DNA from: Cherax quadricarinatus
Taxonomy: Eukaryota; Arthropoda; Malacostraca; Decapoda; Parastacidae
Direction of reading: 5' to 3'
Assembly (NCBI RefSeq): GCF_038502225.1
Contig: NC_091300.1
Span: 51,581,180-51,645,179, forward strand
Length of the DNA: 64,000 nucleotides
Both the position numbers and the translations under genes were made by a program. Below, in pieces: positions 40,806 through 49,547 of the stretch; position 1 is the first letter of the stretch, and every line of letters begins with the position of its first letter. A model generated the notes under the pieces. That model ran no database searches and had not been told where the DNA came from. It saw nothing but the letters and a program-made list of their open reading frames with translations.

Positions 40806-43752
40806 TTACACCCACCCACATCCACTCATGTATTTATCCAACCTATTTTTAAAGCTACACAACGTTCTGGCCTCTATCACTGTACTCGGGAGTTTGTTCC
40901 ACTCATCCACAACTCTATTACCAAACCAGTACTTTCCTATATCCTTCCTGAATCTGAATTTTTCCAACTTAAAACCATTGCTGCGAGTCCTGTCTAGGCT
41001 AGATATTTTCAGCACACTATTTACATCCCCTTTATTTATTCCTGTCTTCCATTTATACACCTCAATCATATCCCCCCTAATTCTACGTCTTTCTAGAGAG
41101 TGCAGTTTCAGGGCCCTTAGTCTATCCTCATAGGGAAGATTTCTGATACATGGGATCAACTTTGTCATCCTCCTTTGTACATTTTCCAGAGAATTTATAT
41201 CCATTCTGTAATACGGTGACCAAAACTGTGCAGCATAATCTAAATGAGGCCTAACCAAGGATGTATAGAGTTGAAGAACAACCTGAGGACTCCTATTATT
41301 TATGCTTCTTGATATGAAGCCAAGGATTCTATTAGCTTTATTGCGAACACTTATGCACTGTTGTCTTGGTTTCAGATTACTGCTAACCAGAACTCCTAAA
41401 TCTTTTTCGCAATCCGTAATATTAAGATCTACATTATTTAGTTTATTTGTGGCATGGTTATTGTCCTGTCCAACATTTAGAACTTTGCATTTGTCTATAT
41501 TAAACTGCGTCTGCCTCTTCTCCGACCACTGCATCAGTCTATTCAAATCTTCCTGGAGTGCTCCAATGTCTTCATCAGAATGAATTCGACGGCCTATTTT
41601 GGTGTCATCGGCAAACTTGCCGATGTCGCTCTTTATGCCCTCATCTATGTCGTTTATGTAGATTGTGAACAGCAGGGGGCCCAACACTGACCCCTGTGGA
41701 ACACCGCTCGTGACGCTTCCCCACTCTGATTTCTCCCCATTTATGCAAACTCTCTGCTGCCTATTTGTCAACCATGCCTCTATCCAGGAAAAAATTTCTC
41801 CTCCTATTCCATGTGCTTTAATTTTCTTCAATAGTCTCTGATGTGGGACCCTGTCAAAAGCCTTACTGAAGTCCATATACACAATATCATATTCATTACC
41901 ATGATCTACCTCCTCAAATACCTTAGTGAAAAAAGTTAATAAATTCGTAAGGCAGGAACGCCCCTTTGTAAAACCATGCTGAGATTCGTTGATCAATTTA
42001 TGCTTTTCAAGGTGGCTACGAACTGCCTCGGCAATTATTGATTCCATAAATTTTCCCACTATGGAGGTTAGGCTTATTGGTCTATAGTTCGAAGCTAAGG
42101 ACCTGTCACCTGTTTTGAAAATAGGTATCACATTTGCCATTTTCCACTTATCTGGCACCATGCCAGTTTGTAGTGATATGTTGAAAAGATTAGCCAAAGG
42201 TGTGCTAAGCTCCACTTTACATTCCTTTAGAACCCTTGCATACAGTTCATCAGGGCCTGGGGATTTGTTAGGTTTTAATTTATCTATTTGCCTAAGGACC
42301 ATGTCACTTGTGACCCTAATCGTGCACAGTTTATTATCGTCCTGTTGTACATAATTTATCATTACTGGAATATCGCTGGTATCCTCCTGTGTAAAAACTG
42401 AGAGGAAGTATGTGTTAAAAATTCTACACATTTCCTTATCACTGTCAGTGAGCTGACCCGAGGAACTTTTGAGTGGGCCTATCTTGTCCCTGATCTTACT
42501 TCTGTATACCTGAAAGAATCCTTTTGGGTTAGTCTTCGATTCTCTTGCAACTTGAACCTCATAATCTCTTTTTGCTTTTCTAATTCCCCTTTTTATTTCT
42601 CTCTTTAACTGAATATATCGATTTCTTAATTGCCCCTCTCCTCTTTTGATTTGCCTATATATGCCTCTCTTTTGACCAATCAGATATTTTAATCTATTGT
42701 TCATCCATTTAGGATCATTTTTGTTTGATCTGATTTCCCTATTTGGAACATAATTTGACTGAGCAGCTAGAACTATGCCCTGGAAAGCATCATATCGGCA
42801 ACCATCACCACCTACCTGACCCTTAGCCAGGTCATTCCAGTTCAGCCCACCTAAGTAATTTTTCAGTCCTATGAAATCAGCCAAGCGAAAGTCAGGGACG
42901 GAGACTTGATTGCCATTATTAGGGAAATTCCATGATATATTAGAACTGAGTGATTTGTGATCACTTTCCCCAAGCTCATCATTAACCTCAAGATTATTAA
43001 TTAGTGTTTCCCTACTGGCAAGAACCAAGTCAAGGAGGTTATTTCCCCTAGTTGGCTCTGTCACAAACTGTTTTAAAAAACAATCCTGGATTGTATCAAG
43101 AAAGTCACCTGACTCTAAATTTCCTGTCAAATTGCTCCAGTCAATCTGTCTATAGTTGAAATCTCCCATTAGCACAACATTTTCGTATGTAGATGCCTTA
43201 CGAATTTCGTCCCATAGAAGTTTACTGCACTCCCTATCAAGATTTGGGGCCCTGTAAATCACACCCAAAATTAGTTTTTCTCGGCCCTCGAGAAGCTGTA
43301 ACCAAACAGATTCAGTGGCTGACGCTTCTAATATAATATCTTGTCTAACACAACAATTTAAATTGTCTCTGACATACATCGCTACTCCACCACCTTTCCT
43401 GTTGACCCTGTCAGTGTGGAATAATTTATAGCCTTGTATGTGACATTCAGAGGGTATCTCTCTATCTTTCAGATTGAGCCAGGTCTCTGTTATAGCAATA
43501 ATATCTATGTTTCCTGCACTTGCAATTAATCTTAGCTCATCTATCTTATTTCTTACACTCCTGCTATTAGTATAGTAAACCTTAAGGGAGCAAGTCCCTT
43601 TGCTGCCCTCTGCTGTCCCCCTTTGTTTGCTGACCTGATCTATTGTCTTTATTTATAACTTCATGCTGAATGCCTTTTATACATTTACTGTTTCCAACCC
43701 TAGTGTTGCAACCTGCTTGTTTCCCACACACACCCATACCTCTATCTTCCAT
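40806..43752 (-). pseudogene. CR1-like ORF2 (copy 3), one N-terminal frameshift
   Basis: Endonuclease and reverse transcriptase as in copy 2, with LMGDFNYRQIDW, LGESDHKS, FDRVPH, GVPQGSVLGPLLF and KFADDTKIG. The frame is open from 43652 down to the stop at 40806. The likely start is an ATG at 43750-43752, which overlaps the ORF1 stop as TGATG, but that frame ends at 43582. Between 43582 and 43652 the two frames must be shifted, plausibly in the five-C run at 43617-43621. The first endonuclease motif (ITETWLN) lies in the downstream frame above the later ATG at 43379, so 43379 is not the true start. Confidence 0.85.
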
Positions 43753-44678
43753 CAGTTTAAAATCATAGGCATTTCACCAATGGCCTTCTCAATCGAGTCT
43801 GCAAGTGCTACCACCCCTGCCCCAGAGAGATGTACCCCATCCCTTGCATACATATCATGTTTGCCATAAAAGTTGTTCCAGCTGTCAATGAATGGGATTG
43901 CAAGTTCCTTGCAGTATCTGTCTAGCCAGCAATTTACACCAATTGCCCTAGACAACCATTCATTTCCTACTCCCCTTCTAGGCAAGATGCTACATATGAT
44001 TGGGATCCCTCCCTTAGACTTAATGAAATCTATAGCTGACCTGTACTTATCTAGCAGCTCTTCTCTCCTACCCTTCCCAATATCATTTCCACCAGCACTG
44101 AGACAGATAATGGGCTTGTTCCCATTACCTGACATGATATTATCCAGCCTGTTGACAATGTCCCCAACACCAGCTCCAGGGAAGCACACTCTATCTCTCA
44201 TCTTCTTATTCCTATTACAAAAAGCACGGTCAATATATCTTACCTGAGAGTCACCAACCACAAGAATGCGCTTACCTCCATTAGCAGGGGCAGTAGTACC
44301 CTTACCTTCACTGGCCACTGAAGTACATTCATCCTGAAGAACAGAGAAGCGATTTCCTACCTTCAGATCTTCACTCTTAACTTTCCTTACTCTGATGCGC
44401 CTCCCATTACTGTGAACCACTCGCCACTTGTAGCAGGTGCTGGGCTGCACCTCACTGCTGGTAGCCGTTGCTACCTCCCCAACTACAGCCTCCTCACAGC
44501 GAGAGACAGACTGCACCTCACTGCTAGAAGCCTCATTTCCCACAACTCCAGCCACCTCACACTCTCTCCCAGACCCATTGAGGTGGACCTTCAGCCTCCT
44601 AATCTCCTCCTGGAGAAGCAAGACCTCCTCCTTCAACTCTCCAACCTCAATTTTTAAAACACTGCAGAAGCAAGCCAT
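43752..44678 (-). CDS. CR1-like ORF1 (copy 3): coiled coil + SGNH esterase
   Basis: The ATG at 44678 begins MACFCSVLKIEVGELKEEVL, a Leu/Glu-rich coiled-coil-like start (to about residue 38), then a variable Ser/Val-rich linker. The SGNH domain has ILVVGDSQVRYID, LSAGGNDIGKGR and DGVHLSGAGV. Any extension upstream of 44678 would run into PLE sequence. The start codon lies within the 17-bp target duplication of that PLE, so it survived the insertion. The stop overlaps the ORF2 start (TGATG), suggesting coupled reinitiation. The frame is intact. Confidence 0.88.
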   Translation of the reverse strand: MACFCSVLKIEVGELKEEVLLLQEEIRRLKVHLNGSGRECEVAGVVGNEASSSEVQSVSRCEEAVVGEVATATSSEVQPSTCYKWRVVHSNGRRIRVRKVKSEDLKVGNRFSVLQDECTSVASEGKGTTAPANGGKRILVVGDSQVRYIDRAFCNRNKKMRDRVCFPGAGVGDIVNRLDNIMSGNGNKPIICLSAGGNDIGKGRREELLDKYRSAIDFIKSKGGIPIICSILPRRGVGNEWLSRAIGVNCWLDRYCKELAIPFIDSWNNFYGKHDMYARDGVHLSGAGVVALADSIEKAIGEMPMILN

Positions 44679-44687
44679 GCTTTGTAA
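44671..44687. repeat. PLE target-site duplication, left copy
   Basis: caagccatgctttgtaa, repeated exactly at 47300-47316 on the other side of the PLE. Confidence 0.88.
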
Positions 44688-44888
44688 AGTAAAAGGACAC
44701 AAGTGCAACTAATGTGACATTTATTGTGGCAACGTTTCGCTCTCCAGGAGCTTTATCAAGCCATTACAAACAATACATGGACACAGAGGGTATATAAAGG
44801 CTCAGAGTGAGGTGAATACTAGTGAGGTACCATTCCGATGTTCACTAGTGGTAGTAGTAGTAGTAGTAGTGGTAGTGACAAAAGCAAT
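44684..44888 (+). repeat. PLE inverted terminal repeat, left
   Basis: Starts gtaaagtaaaaggacacaag and ends agtgacaaaagcaat; nearly identical to the complement of 47065-47269, including an AGT-rich tract. Confidence 0.92.
44721..44770 (-). ncRNA. Hammerhead ribozyme-like motif in PLE left repeat
   Basis: On the minus strand: helix I (TGGC with GCCA, extended by TTG/CAA), core TTGATAA, helix II GCTC/GAGC with loop CTGGA, GAAA, self-complementary ACGT as stem III, then U. The C3-G8 pair is replaced by U3-A8. It lies at the 3' end of the element in the sense orientation. Hammerheads in PLE terminal repeats are established; activity of this variant is inferred. Confidence 0.7.
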
Positions 44889-45024
44889 TAATTCGTACAT
44901 GAGTAAAAGGATATAAAAGCTATTACTTGGGTAACATAAAAATAGGTTGGACAAATATAAACTGGAATGAGGCAGGTTGTTTCAGTGTTCACTCTCTGTG
45001 CTTTGTGTAGTATAACAGGAGAGA

Positions 45025-47115
45025 CTATGTGATGGCAGGGTTTACTGTTTTCAGGAGGATTCTTGCTAAGACTTCGGAGATGGTGAAGCTGCCGTTGTTT
45101 TGTTTAATTGTATTCGAAACAGCGATCAGTGCTGATTCAAGGCATTTGCGTGTGCGGAAATTAGTTTCTTTTATCACTAATTGGGCGTCTCTGAATTTCA
45201 TAAGATGATTGGTGGAATTTCGGTGTTGTACACAGGCGTTGTTTAAGTTGTCGTTCCTACATGCGTATATGTGTTCATTGAGGCGGGTGTCGAGGTTTCT
45301 TGCTGTTTCACCTACGTAGATCTTGTCACAGCCTCCACAGGGTATAGTGTAAACTCCTGCATTGACTGGTTCGTGGTGCTTGGGTTTTGTCCTGGTTAGA
45401 TCCTTTATTGAAGTGGTAGAAGCGATGGCGACTCTGGTGTTAGCTTGTGAAAGTACTTTTGAGACGTTTAGTGCAACCTGGCTGTTGGGAAGAATTATAA
45501 CTTTGTTGGGAGCGGTGTTGATGCGTGGAGAATTGATGATCTGAAGAGCTCTTTTCTTGCAGTCTTTGATGAAAAAAGAAGGAAATTGTAACTCAGTGAA
45601 TGTTTGGTGAATGTAAGTACATTCCTCGTCAAGAAACTCAGGACTACAAATTCGGTATGCTCTTAGGAAAAACCCGATGATGATGCCTCTTTTGGTCTTG
45701 GTATCTTGACTGGAATAGAAGTGTGTGAGATCATTTTTATTGGTGGGTTTCCGATAAACTTGAAATCTTAGGTTGTTGTCTACTTTGTGAATGAGGACGT
45801 CGAGGAAAGGTAGCTTGTCATTGGACTCTTCTTCTAGTGTAAACTGAATCGCTGGTTCAACTGCGTTGAGCCTTGCCTGAAGATCCCGTACATCAAAACG
45901 TTTTGGAGTTATTACGAGGACATCGTCCACGTAACGTAACCAAGTGACGCTTGAAGGGATGATGTTGGCGAAGTGTTCGGACTCTAGGTGTTCCATGTAT
46001 AAGTTGGCTAGGACGGCACTTATTGGGGACCCCATTCCCATGCCGTAGGTTTGTTTGTAGAGCTTGTTATTGAAGGAAAAACAGTTGAAGTTAACACAGA
46101 GTTCAATCAAGTCAACAAAATCTCCGGGAGGTAAAGGAAGATTAAGGTCCTGGTTGACTTTACGTCGTAGAACCTCGATGGCTTTTTTGGTAGGTACTTT
46201 TGTGAAGAGGGAAGTCACATCCAAACTGCTTAGTTTCTTGTTACGGATGGAGAGGTTACGGATGCGGTTGAGAAGGTCGCCTGAGTGTTTAAGATGAGCG
46301 GGGCTGATGGTACCCAGAAGGCAGGAAAGATGTTTGGCAAGAACTCCGGCTAGTTTGTGTGGAGCACTGCCTATTCCTGACGTGATTGGTCTGAGAGGAA
46401 TATTGTGTTTATGGGTCTTGGGTAAACCATACATGTGTGCTGGTTTAGGGTTGCTTGGTAACAAGTACAGAAGTTTCTTCCCTTCTCTAGTGCGTTTGAG
46501 TATTTGTCTGCTTTTGTATAGAAAGTCTTTGGTGAGCGTCTCCCACTGTTGAGTGCTGATAGGTTCGTATGTAGATTGATCATTCAAAAGGTCCATCATT
46601 TTAGTGTTGTAGTCACTGGTGTTGAGTATGACGACTCCACCTCCTTTGTCGGCGGTGGTGACGATAATGTTGGGGTCGTTGGCGAGGTCCTTAAGGGCAG
46701 TGATGTATCTTCTAGGAAGATTAGAAGAAGAAGGTTCACATAAAGCTGCAGTGAGAAGGCCCTGTATATAACCCTTCTGGAAGTTGCTGTCACTGTGTCT
46801 ATGGTTCCTGGTAACAAGATTGAGTTGATAGTTAGGTTTGCGTATGTTGGTGGTAAATTTGAGTCCCAGACTCAGTGCTTGTTTCTCGTAGTCGGTTAAG
46901 GTGCGTGACGATAAGTTGTTTATCAGGGATTCGCGTCCCATTTCCTTCCACCGACTGTTAGTGCAGAGGTACTGAAGTTTGCGATTGAGTTTGATCTTCT
47001 GTTGGAGGTTAGCTGTGGTGACTGTGCTGAGAATATGCTCAGCAGTGTGTTGGTCAATCTGAAGATTGCTTTTGTCACTACCACTACTACTACTACTACT
47101 ACCACTAGTGAACAT
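45025..47115 (-). CDS. Penelope-like protein: reverse transcriptase + GIY-YIG endonuclease (696 aa)
   Basis: The single PLE protein copies the RNA at a nick made by its own nuclease. The N-terminus MFTSGSSSSSSGSDKS is encoded inside the right terminal repeat (the AGT tract gives the Ser run). The RT covers about 160-460, with TTADKGGGVVILN, MYGLPKTHK, MGMGSPISAVLANLYME and the catalytic LRYVDDVLVI (about 393). The C-terminal nuclease has GVYTIPCGGCDKIYVGET (GIY-YIG pattern, about 580), Arg in LDTRLNEH and a Cys/His pair downstream. The CGGC insert is typical of these linkers. The ORF has no break, so this copy may be young. The ATG at 47115 sits about 40 bp after a TATA-like site. Confidence 0.93.
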   Translation of the reverse strand: MFTSGSSSSSSGSDKSNLQIDQHTAEHILSTVTTANLQQKIKLNRKLQYLCTNSRWKEMGRESLINNLSSRTLTDYEKQALSLGLKFTTNIRKPNYQLNLVTRNHRHSDSNFQKGYIQGLLTAALCEPSSSNLPRRYITALKDLANDPNIIVTTADKGGGVVILNTSDYNTKMMDLLNDQSTYEPISTQQWETLTKDFLYKSRQILKRTREGKKLLYLLPSNPKPAHMYGLPKTHKHNIPLRPITSGIGSAPHKLAGVLAKHLSCLLGTISPAHLKHSGDLLNRIRNLSIRNKKLSSLDVTSLFTKVPTKKAIEVLRRKVNQDLNLPLPPGDFVDLIELCVNFNCFSFNNKLYKQTYGMGMGSPISAVLANLYMEHLESEHFANIIPSSVTWLRYVDDVLVITPKRFDVRDLQARLNAVEPAIQFTLEEESNDKLPFLDVLIHKVDNNLRFQVYRKPTNKNDLTHFYSSQDTKTKRGIIIGFFLRAYRICSPEFLDEECTYIHQTFTELQFPSFFIKDCKKRALQIINSPRINTAPNKVIILPNSQVALNVSKVLSQANTRVAIASTTSIKDLTRTKPKHHEPVNAGVYTIPCGGCDKIYVGETARNLDTRLNEHIYACRNDNLNNACVQHRNSTNHLMKFRDAQLVIKETNFRTRKCLESALIAVSNTIKQNNGSFTISEVLARILLKTVNPAIT

Positions 47116-47152
47116 CGGAATGGTACCTCACTAGTATTCACCTCACTCTGAG

Positions 47153-47162
47153 CCTTTATATA
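47153..47162 (-). promoter_or_regulatory. TATA-like box upstream of the PLE ORF
   Basis: TATATAAAGG on the minus strand, about 40 bp before the ATG at 47115. The same site occurs in the left repeat. Promoter role is inferred from position. Confidence 0.4.
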
Positions 47163-47182
47163 CCCTCTGTGTCCATGTATTG

Positions 47183-47232
47183 TTTGTAATGGCTTGATAA
47201 AGCTCCTGGAGAGCGAAACGTTGCCACAATAA
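47183..47232 (+). ncRNA. Hammerhead ribozyme-like motif in PLE right repeat
   Basis: The inverted partner of the motif at 44721-44770 with the same core and helices, here antisense to the PLE gene. Confidence 0.65.
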
Positions 47233-47299
47233 ATGTCACATTAGTTGCACTTGTGTCCTTTTACTTTACATATTGTCGGTAATTCTACCAACTTTATTA

Positions 47300-47316
47300 C
47301 AAGCCATGCTTTGTAA
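47300..47316. repeat. PLE target-site duplication, right copy
   Basis: Exact repeat of 44671-44687, after which the CR1 5' sequence resumes. Confidence 0.88.
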
Positions 47317-47385
47317 CCGTCCACGCTAATCCCCAAAGCAGCTCAGGGTCTGTGACCTCAAGTGACGACTGACCACTGTTAGGAC

Positions 47386-47850
47386 GCTTTAACCAGTCAG
47401 TGAGTGTCAGGCTGCCATAGCTAGTAACTGGTCATCAGGCTGCCTTAAGCAGTCACTGAGTTTGAGGATGCTTTGACCAGTCAGTGAGTGTGATGTTGCC
47501 TTGACCATTCACTGTGTGTGATGTTCCCTTTATCAGTCACTGTGTGTGATGTCGCTTTGACCAGTCACTGGGTGTGATGTTGCCTTGACCAGTCACTGGT
47601 TGTATGGTTTTCATGACCACACAGTAGGTGTAAAACTACCATGATTATTCACAGGGTGTGAGGCTGTCATGATCATTCACTAGATGTTAAACTGCCTTGA
47701 CAAGTCAGTTTATGTGAAGCTGTCTTAATGACCAATGGGTATGTGGCTGCACTGATCAGTCATTGCTGGCAAGGCTGCCTTGACCAGCCAGTGTGCACGA
47801 AGCAGCCTGCAGGATCCATTCGGTGTGAAGCTTTCTTGTACAGTCAATGG
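47386..47850. repeat. 28-bp satellite (block right of CR1 copy 3)
   Basis: Units such as gaccagtcactgggtgtgat followed by gttgcctt, diverged, 28-bp period. It continues the block at 40040-40635 across the CR1 insertion. Confidence 0.85.
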
Positions 47851-47926
47851 TTGCGTGTCATGTGGACAAATGAAAACAAAGGCCAGTGCAAGTTCTAACT
47901 GGCAGACCCCTCACTTATTTTTGTTA

Positions 47927-47928
<2 letters not shown>

Positions 47929-47975
<47 letters not shown>

Positions 47976-47976
47976 G
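47929..47976. repeat. (ATT)n microsatellite
   Basis: About 16 ATT units. Confidence 0.9.
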
Positions 47977-48830
47977 TGAAATTTATATTATTATGAAATG
48001 TTAAAATGTCTAATAATTTTTTGGTGCAGAGAGAATTAAGAGTCTGTTCTCTCATTTGTATTTATATTTTATTTCGTCATTATACAACGGAAATATGGTG
48101 ACGTGGGTGTGATGTTACGTGACAGGTCCTGTGATGTCCGACACTGTTTATGATACCATGTGATAAGTCATGTGGTGTTGTGCACTGTTTATGATGTTAT
48201 GTGATAGATGAATGTAACTCAGGTATGTAGTGGCACTGAAAGTTTTCAAGGGCTGTGGTGGAGTTACTGACCTCGCTCTCTGCTGGGGCCGCTGGTTCAT
48301 CGATCATTCCGCCTTCAACGTCCCAACTGATTCTGTTCTACCATAATGTTTCAGATATCTAACAGCAGAGGTTATATTGACAACGGAATGAGTTGTTGGC
48401 GTTCGAGCACCCTTTTTCTCCTTTGTTCTGTGGTCCTTCCCGTATGTAAGATTGAGCGTTGCTCTTTAATTAAGCTTTCTTTGGCACATCTAGCTACTTG
48501 GAACTTTAATGTAGGTAATTAAACTTGGCTGTTGTGCTCCTTGGCTCCTCACCTGTCTGCAACTTGGGTGACACATTTCTTGTGTTGTCACACAGATCTG
48601 TCGGAGAGACAGATCGAGTAATTTTCGTGTGCTGCAGAACAGCCTGTGGTTTGTGGGAATGAATATTCATGCAGTAATTTGTGTTGGAATTTATGGAGTG
48701 AATTACAAGCGCAGCCGTAGTGGTTGCAGAGTTTTTATACAGTCTTGCTTTTTGACTGATATTCATGTTAAACCTACAGTCATAATATTTTATCTGTGTG
48801 AGACTACCATCATTAGTCAATTAGTTTGAA
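47977..48830. other. Non-coding stretch, nothing recognised
   Basis: Unique-looking sequence between satellite blocks with no domain or RNA signal. Confidence 0.4.
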
Positions 48831-48835
48831 ACTGC

Positions 48836-49045
48836 CTTTACCAGTCAGTGGGTGAGAGGCTACATACACCAGTCAGTAGGTGTGAGACTGCCTTCACCAA
48901 TCAGTGGCTGTGTGGTTACCTTCACCAGTCAGTGGCTGTGTGGTTACCTTCACCAGTCAGTGGGTGTGAGGCTACCTTCACCAGTCAATGGCTGTGTGGC
49001 TACTTTTACCAGTCAGCGGTTGTGTGGTTACCCTCACCAACCAGT
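48836..49045. repeat. 28-bp satellite (block left of the Jockey/I-like LINE)
   Basis: About 7.5 units of ttcaccagtcagtggctgtg followed by tggttacc. The same sub-variant resumes at 52735. Confidence 0.92.
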
Positions 49046-49101
49046 GGACAAGGGATGAATTAGGCTTACTTCTACAAATAAGCCTAATTCATCCCTTGTC
49101 C
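49046..49101. repeat. Perfect 23-bp inverted repeat at LINE 5' junction
   Basis: Arms 49046-49068 and 49079-49101 (ggacaagggatgaattaggc + tta) with a 10-nt loop cttctacaaa, exactly where satellite meets LINE. Confidence 0.92.
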
Positions 49102-49154
49102 AGGGATCACCCACCTTGCATACCCAGTTTGTCAACTCCCCTCAACCCGATTAG

Positions 49155-49547
49155 TCAATACCTGACCCTAACGATGCCCCAGTGATTGGTGCTTACTCTT
49201 CCGCTATTGCAGCTGATCCTGTTGAACAGGAACTTTTCCAGGGTAATTCACCTGGCCTACCAAATTTTCCCTTGGAGCCTCCACAGTCTTCCATTAACTC
49301 TCACGAGCCTCTACTTCCAGAAACTGGGAATATCACACCTCAGTTTTCTGATGATGACTCTAATGACTCTAATGATTCTGTTAATATTACCAACTCTAGT
49401 GAGGATGGTGACACTTTTAGTACACAAGCAACTACTCAGAACTTCCCTCCTCCCCTTGACGAGTCCAGCAGGGATAGTGTGTATACCAAACATGACATTA
49501 CTTGCAGGCGTTCAGACCGCAGTACACGTGCGAAGTGCAAGAAATAA
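49155..49547 (+). pseudogene. LINE ORF1, C-terminal remnant
   Basis: The frame to the stop at 49545-49547 encodes an acidic Ser/Asn/Asp-rich segment (FSDDDSNDSNDSVNI) with a basic end (RRSDRSTRAKCKK). Upstream, the same frame is closed by TAG at 49152-49154 and then reaches the hairpin junction, so the N-terminal part is lost. No zinc knuckle is visible. The stop overlaps the next ATG as TAATG, so ORF2 was probably coupled to it. Confidence 0.5.

Larger units (their letters stand above)
47065..47269 (-). repeat. PLE inverted terminal repeat, right
   Basis: Inverted partner of 44684-44888; it contains the start codon of the PLE ORF. Confidence 0.92.
44688..47299 (-). mobile_element. Penelope-like element (PLE), near-complete, nested in CR1
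   Basis: A 2.6-kb element with one 696-residue ORF, ~205-bp inverted terminal repeats (44684-44888 and 47065-47269) and a ~30-bp extra tail at the right end (47270-47299, ending attctaccaactttatta). It is flanked by a perfect 17-bp duplication. Inverted terminal repeats plus a short extension outside one repeat are established PLE features. Each repeat carries a hammerhead-like motif and TATA-like TATATAAAGG. Confidence 0.92.
40636..47385 (-). mobile_element. CR1-like LINE, copy 3, interrupted by a PLE
   Basis: This minus-strand CR1 element of a different subfamily from copies 1 and 2 lies inside the 28-bp satellite (satellite on both sides). Its 3' end has the TTCTTATG octamer tail (40636-40652). 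ORF2 (40806-43752) and ORF1 (43752-44678) follow. A PLE (44688-47299) is inserted at the ORF1 start codon, and the 5' remainder continues at about 47317-47385. ORF2 has one frameshift near its N-terminus. Confidence 0.88.

Noticed and set aside
40806..43379. 43379 as the start of CR1 ORF2 copy 3
   Set aside because: Endonuclease sequence continues in frame upstream to 43652, and an earlier ATG overlaps the ORF1 stop; the N-terminus is frameshifted, not absent.
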